Assembly (NCBI GenBank): GCA_002715965.1
Contig: PBAL01000075.1
Coordinates: forward strand, 1-64,000
Direction: 5' to 3'
Length of the DNA stretch: 64,000 nucleotides
Source: Verrucomicrobiales bacterium
GTDB taxonomy: Bacteria > Verrucomicrobiota > Verrucomicrobiia > Limisphaerales > JAYPXF01
The notes below the pieces were generated by a model. That model made no database searches. It was given only the letters and a program-made list of their open reading frames with translations, and was not told where the DNA came from. Shown here piece by piece: positions 1-8,399 of the stretch (positions are counted from its first letter, which is position 1; each line of letters starts with the position of its first letter). Made by a program: the position numbers and the translations under genes.

Positions 1-75
1 ATTCAGCCTAGACCAACCGCGCCTACTCAAAAGTGGTGGCAATAGCAAGAGATGCTTCAACTGAAACCGTATGTC

Positions 76-195
76 TTCTCCCTCGCCCTTACTCCCACTG
101 GGAGAGGGAAGTTGTGCTGTCGCCAGACTTGAAGCCGCCTGCTCCGTGGGAGCGCCCTCCATGGTCCCCTCTCCCAGCGGGAGACGAAGGGAGAA
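76..195. repeat. Imperfect inverted repeat pair (REPIN-like doublet)
   Basis: The arms at about 76-109 and 166-195 are imperfect reverse complements of each other, both built on a core that reads GGGAGAGGG on one side and CCCTCTCCC on the other. They lie just upstream of the peptidase start. The stretch 1-244 otherwise shows no gene. The open frame upstream of 245 runs through this repeat and is rich in Pro/Ser/Arg, so it is not taken as coding. From memory, elements of this look are dispersed in verrucomicrobial genomes; that was not checked. Confidence 0.6.
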
Positions 196-244
196 CGCAT
201 CGAAAAACGTTGCCAAAGCCTCTCGGTGCTGCCCCGATTCCCGC

Positions 245-2560
245 ATGCGAATTCGCCAATCACTCCTCATCGCATGTGTTGCTCTTTCAACCTGCTTCCC
301 GACATCCGGCGCCGACGATAAACCGGTCGATCGTTTCCGTCAGCTCGATGAAATCTGGCCCACGCCCAACAACCTGCGCCGGCCATCCGGCGCTCCTGGC
401 AAGGACTACTGGCAGCAACGTGCGGACTACGTGATCGATGTGACGCTCGATGACGCGAAGCAGACGCTCACGGGCACCGAGAAGATTACTTATTTCAACA
501 ATTCGCCGGACGGCCTGGATTACCTCTGGCTCCAACTCGATCAAAACCGTTACGAAACCGATTCGCACGATTGGCTGACGTCCACCGCGCCGGACATGTC
601 CGAACTCACTTACAAGGGATTGAAAGGCGTTCTTTACCGCGAGGGTTTTCAAGGTGGACACAAGATCACCTCCGTGCGGAATTCATCCGGACGCGCGCTG
701 AAATATGACCTGATTCATACGATGCTGCGCATTCGGTTGGCGGAGAAGTTGAAGTCCGGAAGCCGGATCACATTTCATGTCGACTGGAAATTCAATATTC
801 CCAATGCGAAGTCGCTGCGCGTTCGTGGTGGATATGAGTTTTTCGAAGAGGACGGGAATTATCTCTATGCCATTGCGCAATGGTTCCCCCGCATGTGCGC
901 TTACACCGACGTTCACGGTTGGCAGAACAAGCAGACCCTGGGCAGTGAGTTCACGCTGGAGTTCGGTGACTACGAAGTAAACATCACCGTCCCCGGCGAC
1001 CACATCGTGGCCGCGACCGGCGAACTCCGGAACCCGGAAAACGTACTCACCCAGACCCAGCGCGCGCGTCTCAGACAGGCCCGGCGATCCGACAGGCCCG
1101 TGATGATCATCAACCTTGACGAAGCGAAGACCAATGAATCTTCCAAACCGAAAGGCACGAAGACCTGGGAATTCGAAGCCAAGCGCGTGCGCGACTTTGC
1201 GTTCGCAACTTCACGAAAGTTCCTTTGGGACGCACAGGGATTCCGGCAGGGAAACAGGGATGTGCTGGCGATGTCTTACTGGCCCAAGGAAGGCGAACCA
1301 CTCTGGAGCAAGTATTCCACCGAGGCGGTTGTTCACACGGTAAAGACCTACTCGAAATTCACCTTCGACTATCCTTATCCGGTGATCATCTCGGTGAACG
1401 GCCCGATCCCAGGAATGGAATATCCAATGATCACTTTTCAAAGCCCCCGGCCGGAGGAAGACGGCACCTATTCCAAACGAACGAAGTACGGCTTGATCGG
1501 CGTGATCATCCATGAAGTCGGGCACAGCTGGTTCCCGATGATCGTCAATTCTGATGAGCGTCGCTGGCGCTGGATGGACGAGGGACTCAATTCCTTCGTG
1601 CAGTTTCTTTCCGAGCAGGAATGGGAAGACGGTTACCCCTCGCGCATTCTCGACCCCGCCCGGCGCGCTCCCTTCATCAGCTACCTCAGCCGCACGCGAA
1701 AGCTGCCGATCATGACCACTGCCGATTCACTGATCTCCGGCGGCTACAATGCCTATTCCAAACCCACGCTCGCACTGAGCATTCTTCGGGAATCCATTCT
1801 CGGCCGGCAAAACTTTGACTTCGCCTTCCAGCAATATGCGCGGCGCTGGATGTTCAAACGGCCGACGCCCTTCGATCTGTTCCGCACCTTGGAAGATGCC
1901 TCAGGCCGCGATCTCGACTGGTTCTGGAGGGGCTGGTTTTACTCGACCGATCACGTCGACATCTCGGTAAAGGATCTGACCCGTTACACGCTGGACACCC
2001 GCGATCCGGAAATCGAAAAACCACGCAAGAAGGCCGAACGCGCCAGGCTGCCCGCGCCGGTCATGACTGAGAAAAACAAGTCGATCGAGAAGCTCGTCGA
2101 CCGCAAGCCCGAGCTGAAGGACTTCTATAATGACCACGACGAATTCGCGGTCCTGCCGGGTGATCGCAAGGACTACGAGAAAGTCATCAAGGCACTGGAA
2201 CCGGATGAAAAGGAACTCCTGCGCACGAAAGGAAATTTCTACGTTGCAGAGTTTGAAAACATCGGCGGAGTCGTCATGCCTTTGTTCCTCAAGATCGAAC
2301 ACGCCGACGGATCAATCCGCGAGCTGCGATTGCCCGCTGAGATCTGGCGTCACGGTGATCGGGTGATCAGCAAGCTCATCGTTTCCAGGGAAGAGATCCG
2401 CAGCATTGAGTTCGATCCGCAAGACGAACTCGCCGACGTGGATCGCAATAACAACCGCTTCCCCCGCCTGCCACGGGAAAAGGTCTTCCAGCTTCAAAAA
2501 AGAAAGAAGGAAAAGAATCCCATGCAAAAGGCGCGGGATGCAAAGAAGACAGAGGAGTAA
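245..2560 (+). CDS. Secreted M1-family zinc metallopeptidase (aminopeptidase-like)
   Basis: Zinc-dependent peptidase of the M1 (gluzincin) family, 771 residues, probably acting outside the cytoplasm on peptide N-termini. The zinc motif is complete: HEVGH at residues 423-427, exactly 18 residues, then Glu446 within MDEGLN, the M1 pattern HEXXH-X18-E. The substrate-binding GAMEN motif is diverged to GMEYP about 33 residues upstream. The ATG at 245 is chosen because it is followed directly by a basic, hydrophobic signal peptide (MRIRQSLLIACVALS); the frame is open further upstream but that part encodes a repeat. The last 25 residues are strongly Lys/Arg/Glu rich. The next gene starts 77 bases downstream on the same strand. 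Family assignment is firm; aminopeptidase activity and substrate are inferred. Confidence 0.9.
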   Translation: MRIRQSLLIACVALSTCFPTSGADDKPVDRFRQLDEIWPTPNNLRRPSGAPGKDYWQQRADYVIDVTLDDAKQTLTGTEKITYFNNSPDGLDYLWLQLDQNRYETDSHDWLTSTAPDMSELTYKGLKGVLYREGFQGGHKITSVRNSSGRALKYDLIHTMLRIRLAEKLKSGSRITFHVDWKFNIPNAKSLRVRGGYEFFEEDGNYLYAIAQWFPRMCAYTDVHGWQNKQTLGSEFTLEFGDYEVNITVPGDHIVAATGELRNPENVLTQTQRARLRQARRSDRPVMIINLDEAKTNESSKPKGTKTWEFEAKRVRDFAFATSRKFLWDAQGFRQGNRDVLAMSYWPKEGEPLWSKYSTEAVVHTVKTYSKFTFDYPYPVIISVNGPIPGMEYPMITFQSPRPEEDGTYSKRTKYGLIGVIIHEVGHSWFPMIVNSDERRWRWMDEGLNSFVQFLSEQEWEDGYPSRILDPARRAPFISYLSRTRKLPIMTTADSLISGGYNAYSKPTLALSILRESILGRQNFDFAFQQYARRWMFKRPTPFDLFRTLEDASGRDLDWFWRGWFYSTDHVDISVKDLTRYTLDTRDPEIEKPRKKAERARLPAPVMTEKNKSIEKLVDRKPELKDFYNDHDEFAVLPGDRKDYEKVIKALEPDEKELLRTKGNFYVAEFENIGGVVMPLFLKIEHADGSIRELRLPAEIWRHGDRVISKLIVSREEIRSIEFDPQDELADVDRNNNRFPRLPREKVFQLQKRKKEKNPMQKARDAKKTEE

Positions 2561-2637
2561 ACAGACCGCTGCACGCCTCCACAATCCGATCTTTTGCTTG
2601 AACCGGGATCAGGTTCCTCCTTCCCTTTCATCGAACC

Positions 2638-5600
2638 ATGAAACGATTCTGCACGCTCATCGCGCTACTGTTGGCCCCACCCATCGTTCAAGCCCAATAC
2701 CAGATCCTGTTCAATGGCAAGGACCTCACCGGCTGGAAAGGACTCGACCAGCACTGGTCGGTCAAAGGCGGAGCAATCGTCGGGACGACCACCAAGGAAA
2801 ACCCGGCCAAGGGAAACACCTTCCTTGTCTGGCAGGGCGGTGAAGTCGGAGATTTCGAATTCATCTGCAAAGCACGCTTCGAGGGCAACAACTCAGGCGT
2901 CCAATATCGCAGCAAGCTCGTCAACGAGCAGACCCTTCGCGTGGTCGGTTATCAGGCGGACCTCCATCCGGCGCAGAAGAATTTCGGCATGCTCTACGGC
3001 GAAGGATTGGGACGCGGTATCATTGCCTCCCGCGGCCAGAAAATCGTCGTCAACACGGACGGCAAGAAGACTGTCTCGGGCGAGGTTGGAAACAACGCGA
3101 CTCTGAACAACGCGGAATGGAACGAGTTGCGTATCGTGGCCGTAGGCAATCGCCTGATTCACCGGATCAACGGCGTCACAACCGTGGACATCACAGACAA
3201 CCACGCCAAGGCATTGAGCAAGGGCATACTGGCCCTTCAATTGCACGCGGGTCCGCCGATGACCGTTGAGTTTCGCAATCTTCGCCTTCGTCATTTGGAA
3301 GGCCAGCAGGCGAAAGCCGTTCTTGCTGCCGCAGCGAATAGCAAGGCGCCTTCAATCAAACAAGAAACCACGAATCTCGCCCCAGCCGCGAACGACAAAT
3401 GGTTGAGAGACGCTCCCGCCCCGAAGTGGATCTGGACACAACGCTCGGGGAACGGGCAACAGGTTTGGTTTCGCAAATCGTTCGACCTGGAATCCAAGCC
3501 CAAGTCCGCCCGCCTCTACGCGACCTGCGACAATCACCTGAATCTTTGGATCAACGGCAAGCACGTGGGCGATGCGCGCGACTGGATGTATCCCGTTGAG
3601 AAAGACGTCTCGAATCTGCTCAAGCCGGGACGCAATGTGATCGCAGCTCGTGGCAAAAACGCAGGTGGCATTGCAGCATTCGTCCTTTGCCTGAACATCG
3701 ATTCTCCGACCGGCAAGGCACGCATCGTCACCGACAAATCGTGGAGCATGGCTGAGGAAGTAGCTAAGGGCTGGCAACAAGCCGCCTACAACGATTCGGC
3801 TTGGACAGCGAAGATTGTGGAACGCAATCCGCTGGGTGTTCTGCCCTGGGCGATTCCCAACTACACCACCCGATCCACGTCAAGTACCAGTTCCGCAGAT
3901 CCCCTGGATCCAAAGAATATTTCCTCAGCGCCCGGCTTCGTAGTGGAACACGTGCACACGGTCAACAAGAGCACGGAAGGCAGCTGGGTGTCCTTGGCCA
4001 CCGATCCGGAGGGACGCTTCTACGCCTGCGATCAGGGTGACAGGGGTTTGTTCCGGATCACGGTTGGCAAGGACGGCAAAGGCGCGGTGGAACAGGTAAA
4101 CGTCAAGCAACCGGACAAGGGCGGGAATCTCAGTGCGGCCCAGGGATTGCTTTGGGCCTTCGACGCGCTGTGGTTTCACAAGAACGGCGGACATCTTTAC
4201 CGACTGACCGACTCCAACAACGACGACGTATTGGACAAGGCCGAAACCATTCCCAGCGAAACCGGCGGGGGCGAACATGGAAACCACGGGCTCATTCTCA
4301 CCGAGGACAAGAAAGCTATCTACGTGGACGGCGGTAATCACGCCCAACTCGCCCAGACCGAATCCTCGTCCATCCAAACCTGGGATGAAGATCTTCTTCT
4401 TCCGCGCATGTGGGACGCCAATGGACACGCCCGCGGCCGTCTTGCGCCGGGTGGCTGGGTCACGCGCCTGAATCCAAAGACGCTGAAGCAACACCTGGTG
4501 TCCATGGGCTATCGCAATCAATACGACATCACGCTCAACCGCTTTGGGGAGATGTTCACCTACGACGCGGACATGGAATGGGACATGGGTTCGCCCTGGT
4601 ATCGCCCGACCCGGATCAATCACGTCGTGAGCGGTTCCGATTACGGTTGGCGCAGCGGTTCCGGCAAATGGCCGAGCTACTATGAGGACAGCCTTCCGCC
4701 GGTGTTGGACATTGGACCCGGTTCGCCGACGGGTGTTGTTTCCGGCAACGGCGCGAAGTTCCCTGCCAAATACCAGGACGCCATCTACGCCCTCGATTGG
4801 ACGTACGGAACCATTCACGCGATCCACCTGACTCCCACTGGCGCGAGCTATACCGGCGAGCGTGAAGACTTCGTGTTTGGAACCCCCTTGCCGGTCACCG
4901 ATGCCGCGATTGGCAAAGACGGATTGCTTTACTTCCTCATTGGCGGACGCGGCACACAATCCGCGATGTTCCGTGTTCGATATGTGGGTGATGAATCCAC
5001 CACGCCCGCCAAAGGTGTCGACGATCCCAAGGCTGCAGCCGCGCGAAAACTCCGTCGCAAACTCGAACGCTTCCATGGCCGGCGCGACAAGAATGCGATC
5101 AAGGAAGCATGGCCTCACCTTTCCAGCAGCGATCGCTTTATCCGCAATGCCGCGCGCGTTGCCATCGAGTCCCAGCCTGTTGAGGAATGGGCGGAGAAGA
5201 TCATCTGGGAAAAGAACGCGCAAGCACGCATCACCGCATGTGTCGCCCTGGTCCGAATGGGCTCGGCCAAACACCAGGCCGGCCACAACGTGTTCCTCCT
5301 CGAACTCGATCCCGCGAAGCTTTCCGAAGGAGAATTCCTCGGCCTCCTCCGCGCCTGCGCCTTGGGCTTTATTCGCCTCGGCAAACCAACCGAGGCCCAG
5401 CGCAAGCAGATCATCGCCCGGCTTGATCCGTTCCTCCCCAACAAAAACAACGACCTGAACACCGAACTCATCCGCGTGCTCACCTACCTTCGTGCGCCCA
5501 GCGTCGTCGGCAAGACCCTCAAGCTCATCGCCTCCCGCGGAAAACCCGAGCTACCGGATTGGGGCGAACTGGCCAGCCGCAATTCACGCTATGGTGGAAG

Positions 5601-6378
5601 CGTGAACAAACTCCTCAATAATCCTCCCCCGATCCGTGAACTGAATTGGGCCTTCATGCTTCGAAGTCTCCGCGACGGTTGGACGACCAAGCAACGTCGC
5701 GAGTATTTCACCTTTCTTAATGAAGCCGCCAAAGGCTCCGGTGGAAACAGCTTCCCCGGTTTCATGACCAATATCCGGGAGGAAGCACTGGCCTCCTGCA
5801 CGGACGCCGAGCGAAAGGCACTGAGCGACATCACCGGTGAAAACTACAATCCCGTTCCCGACTTCCCGGTTAATCCACCCAAGGGACCCGGCAAGGAATG
5901 GACACTCGACACGGCTATGCGGGCTGCTCGCGGCAAGGCGGACTTTGAGAACGGACGCAGCCTCTACTTCGCCGTAGGCTGTGGCACTTGCCATCGACTT
6001 GGCGGTCTCGGCGGCTCCATCGGACCGGATCTGACCAGCATTCCCCACAAGTTCGATCAGCGTTACCTCATCGAAGCCATCGTCAGCCCCAGCAAGGACA
6101 TTTCCGATCAATACGGCTCATCCATCGTCACCTTGAAGAACGGGACCAAACTCACTGGCTTGGCGGTCGGGTCGGGCGATGAGATCAAGCTTTATCCGCC
6201 TGATCTACAAGCGAAGCCAACCCTGATCGCGGAATCGGACATCAGGTCTGTTGAACAGACCCCGGTATCCCAAATGCCCGCCGGCCTCATGAACTTCCTG
6301 AACCCTTCTGAGCTACGCGATCTGGTAGCCTATTTGATGGCGGGCGGCAATCCCGGGGATCGCAGTTATCGGAGATAG
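2638..6378 (+). CDS. DUF1080 hydrolase / PVC-type dehydrogenase propeller / HEAT / cytochrome c fusion
   Basis: Exported protein of 1246 residues with several domains. Residues 1-19 are a signal peptide (cleavage after PPIVQA). Residues about 20-222 match the 3-keto-disaccharide hydrolase (DUF1080) fold, opening with LFNGKDLTGWKG. Residues about 260-400 look like a jelly-roll sugar-binding domain (LNLWINGKHVGD). Residues about 430-785 are the sugar-dehydrogenase-like propeller of Pirellula/Verrucomicrobium proteins (TIGR02604 type). Residues about 800-1010 are helical HEAT-like repeats. The C-terminus is the PVC-type heme domain (TIGR02603 type) with CGTCH at 1115-1119 and a possible Met ligand in SQMPAGL. 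Families are known; the combined activity, oxidising a sugar at C3 and cleaving the product with electrons leaving through heme, is inference. The gene appears intact and is followed by a 376-base gap. Confidence 0.88.
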   Translation: MKRFCTLIALLLAPPIVQAQYQILFNGKDLTGWKGLDQHWSVKGGAIVGTTTKENPAKGNTFLVWQGGEVGDFEFICKARFEGNNSGVQYRSKLVNEQTLRVVGYQADLHPAQKNFGMLYGEGLGRGIIASRGQKIVVNTDGKKTVSGEVGNNATLNNAEWNELRIVAVGNRLIHRINGVTTVDITDNHAKALSKGILALQLHAGPPMTVEFRNLRLRHLEGQQAKAVLAAAANSKAPSIKQETTNLAPAANDKWLRDAPAPKWIWTQRSGNGQQVWFRKSFDLESKPKSARLYATCDNHLNLWINGKHVGDARDWMYPVEKDVSNLLKPGRNVIAARGKNAGGIAAFVLCLNIDSPTGKARIVTDKSWSMAEEVAKGWQQAAYNDSAWTAKIVERNPLGVLPWAIPNYTTRSTSSTSSADPLDPKNISSAPGFVVEHVHTVNKSTEGSWVSLATDPEGRFYACDQGDRGLFRITVGKDGKGAVEQVNVKQPDKGGNLSAAQGLLWAFDALWFHKNGGHLYRLTDSNNDDVLDKAETIPSETGGGEHGNHGLILTEDKKAIYVDGGNHAQLAQTESSSIQTWDEDLLLPRMWDANGHARGRLAPGGWVTRLNPKTLKQHLVSMGYRNQYDITLNRFGEMFTYDADMEWDMGSPWYRPTRINHVVSGSDYGWRSGSGKWPSYYEDSLPPVLDIGPGSPTGVVSGNGAKFPAKYQDAIYALDWTYGTIHAIHLTPTGASYTGEREDFVFGTPLPVTDAAIGKDGLLYFLIGGRGTQSAMFRVRYVGDESTTPAKGVDDPKAAAARKLRRKLERFHGRRDKNAIKEAWPHLSSSDRFIRNAARVAIESQPVEEWAEKIIWEKNAQARITACVALVRMGSAKHQAGHNVFLLELDPAKLSEGEFLGLLRACALGFIRLGKPTEAQRKQIIARLDPFLPNKNNDLNTELIRVLTYLRAPSVVGKTLKLIASRGKPELPDWGELASRNSRYGGSVNKLLNNPPPIRELNWAFMLRSLRDGWTTKQRREYFTFLNEAAKGSGGNSFPGFMTNIREEALASCTDAERKALSDITGENYNPVPDFPVNPPKGPGKEWTLDTAMRAARGKADFENGRSLYFAVGCGTCHRLGGLGGSIGPDLTSIPHKFDQRYLIEAIVSPSKDISDQYGSSIVTLKNGTKLTGLAVGSGDEIKLYPPDLQAKPTLIAESDIRSVEQTPVSQMPAGLMNFLNPSELRDLVAYLMAGGNPGDRSYRR

Positions 6379-6754
6379 CTGGCCGATCTGGTCTTAAAGA
6401 TTATCGGGCGGCCATGCACCCAACCACTCCCGCTGGGCTGTCCATCTCCCGCAATTCTCACAAGGAGCTGACGCGTTCGCAGTGCCCGCTGTATCGGTGG
6501 TAACTGATTTGTGGGTTACGGACAGCCCCTCAATCCGCGCGGGACACCAGGAAATCCGGAATGCTCCACCTGATCCGTTGTCCGATCGAGTATTCACTCG
6601 CGGGCACCGCCTCCGTCTACGAAAGGTCAAACTCAATCACGTACCGGGAAGGGCGAACACTTAGAACCAGAATGCTCCGCGAAAGCATCAACAGTCCGAA
6701 AAAGATCAGAACACATCACATGGCCGCAGCTGGTTCAGGAAGACTGCGTTCCGC
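6379..6754. other. Gene-free stretch between convergent genes
   Basis: These 376 bases lie between the cytochrome fusion and the PQQ-type gene, which converge here. Short open frames exist on both strands, but none has a recognisable domain, a good start or neighbours that would support it. No clear hairpin followed by a T-run was seen. Confidence 0.5.
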
Positions 6755-8308
6755 TCATCGAAACGCAAGCAATCCCTCCCGCGTGCGGATGTAAATGGTA
6801 ACCCCGTCCAATGCCGGTGTTCCCGAGACCGGTATGCCCAGCTTTGTCTGATGCACTACTTCAAACGCGTCACCAGCCTTTATCACGGTGAGAGTCCCCC
6901 GATCGGAAACTAGATAGAGGTGATCACGCGCGATTACCGGAGAAGCGCTGTACTGGCCAGGCGCGCCCATACGCTCGCGATAGACGATTTCTCCATCCTC
7001 CGCTTTGACGCAGGTGAGTATGCCGCCGGCGCGGATGAGGTAGACGCGGTTCTCGTGAAAGATTGGTGAAGGAACCTCCGGGATGCCGCGACGTAGATTC
7101 CATGCGCCGTGCGATTCAGTGATGTTTCCTCGTCCACCCGAATTGATGGCAGCGAGGTTGGGCTGGCCTCGCCCGACCTTCATGTCGGTCATGAATTCTT
7201 CCTTCGTCCAGAAACCGTCCCTGTTTGTGTCACGCCAATTGAACAAGGCATGTTGACGTTGCTTGCGTCGTTTCGGGTCTGCCGGCAAAGGCATGCCAAA
7301 ACCGGGATGACCGATCGGAAGTTCGGGGCGAAACGGAACGGTAAAGTCCTTCGACATCTCATCGCGACCGATTCGGCCGTCTTTGTTAGTGTCGAACGGA
7401 AGTACGGCGTTCCAGAACGGAAGCGGATCGACTTCCGAATCTCCCCAGCCACCTTGCCGTGAGGCAGAAAGATGAAGCCGGCCATTGCCGATCACCGGCA
7501 CTGCAATGGTCTCGCGCGAGAATCCATTGACATACCAGCGTTCCTCACCCGAAGACGCATCGTAGCCATATGCCCGACCGTTTCCCAAGACCGCGATCTC
7601 GATCCCTTTGTCGTGTTTCCAAATGACGGGCGTTGACCAGCTACTGCGGCTGTATGGGCGGGCGGTCTCCCAAACCCGCTCACCGGTCTTGGAGTTCAAG
7701 GCAATCAACTTGCTTTGACTCAGCCGGCTCCCTTTGAGGTTTCGATCGTTATCGAGAAGGAGGATGAGTTTGCCCTCGTGAAGGATCGGCGAGGTCGACA
7801 TGCCATACATGCTCTGGGGCGTCGGAATGGATTTCGTCCACTGCTCCTCGCCATCGTGATCGTAACAGATCAACCCATAAGACCCGAAATACACCCACAC
7901 ACGTTCTGCATCAGCGCAGGGCGTCGATGCTGCATTGCTGCTCGCCCGATGGGTTCTCGCGAGTTCCACCTTGGGCGCCAGACGCTTCCACAGGATCTTT
8001 CCAGTCCTGGCATCCAGCGAGAGAGTGGCTAGGCGCCCTTCGTCGACGCCAGTGAGGAATACCCTGTCCGCCCAGACCACCGGCGAAGAATGCGCAGGTG
8101 GGATCGGTGTGTTCCAGGCCGGTTTCTCCGGATCGAACTTGATCGGTGGATTGAACACATTCACCACCCCCGATCCATTCGGACCACGAAACTGATTCCA
8201 GTGAACATCGCCTGCCTGGGATTCTGACGACGCACAAGCCAGTACCATGGCCAGGCAGGATGTTGCCATGCATGGTGAAGCAGTTGTCGATGTAGTGATA
8301 TTGATCAT
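6755..8308 (-). CDS. Secreted PQQ-like beta-propeller protein with two EF-hands
   Basis: Predicted exported protein of 517 residues built from PQQ-type propeller repeats; blade signatures such as DARTGKILWKR, NSKTGERVWE and DASSGEERWYV recur along the chain. Two calcium-binding EF-hand loops interrupt the propeller near residues 306 (DTNKDGRIGRDE) and 360 (DTNRDGFWTKEE). The ATG at 8308 is chosen because the longer frame upstream runs through a low-complexity repeat; a second ATG inside the hydrophobic leader (MATSCLAMVLACASS) is possible. No redox-cofactor ligands could be assigned, so it may be a binding or scaffold propeller rather than an enzyme. It lies downstream of the DUF3604 gene on the same strand, separated by a repeat element. 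Confidence 0.85.
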   Translation of the reverse strand: MINITTSTTASPCMATSCLAMVLACASSESQAGDVHWNQFRGPNGSGVVNVFNPPIKFDPEKPAWNTPIPPAHSSPVVWADRVFLTGVDEGRLATLSLDARTGKILWKRLAPKVELARTHRASSNAASTPCADAERVWVYFGSYGLICYDHDGEEQWTKSIPTPQSMYGMSTSPILHEGKLILLLDNDRNLKGSRLSQSKLIALNSKTGERVWETARPYSRSSWSTPVIWKHDKGIEIAVLGNGRAYGYDASSGEERWYVNGFSRETIAVPVIGNGRLHLSASRQGGWGDSEVDPLPFWNAVLPFDTNKDGRIGRDEMSKDFTVPFRPELPIGHPGFGMPLPADPKRRKQRQHALFNWRDTNRDGFWTKEEFMTDMKVGRGQPNLAAINSGGRGNITESHGAWNLRRGIPEVPSPIFHENRVYLIRAGGILTCVKAEDGEIVYRERMGAPGQYSASPVIARDHLYLVSDRGTLTVIKAGDAFEVVHQTKLGIPVSGTPALDGVTIYIRTREGLLAFR

Positions 8309-8332
8309 GAGTTCATTGAAAATGTGTTTGAA

Positions 8333-8397
8333 AAACGCTCCAAGCTTCAACTTCAACACCAGCTTTGGAATTTGAAGTTTGGAGCTTGGAATTTCAT
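8333..8397. repeat. Low-complexity intergenic repeat, imperfect inverted halves
   Basis: The gap between two minus-strand genes holds a stretch made of variants of the words CTTGGAGC, GAATTT and CTTCAA. Its left half reads roughly as the reverse complement of its right half, so the RNA could fold on itself. A similar stretch is seen at 47062-47128. It is probably a dispersed repeat; copy number elsewhere is not known. Confidence 0.5.
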
Positions 8398-8399
8398 GT

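Noticed and set aside
71..244. N-terminal extension of the M1 peptidase frame
   Set aside because: It translates a repeat, and a clean signal peptide starts at 245.
2588..2620. GAACC/GGTTC stem before the fusion gene that recalls a tRNA arm
   Set aside because: No other tRNA arms, no CCA end, and it is only a 5-bp stem.
3925..5286. A 453-codon open frame on the minus strand inside the cytochrome fusion
   Set aside because: Antisense to the propeller and HEAT parts of a clear gene; no family features.
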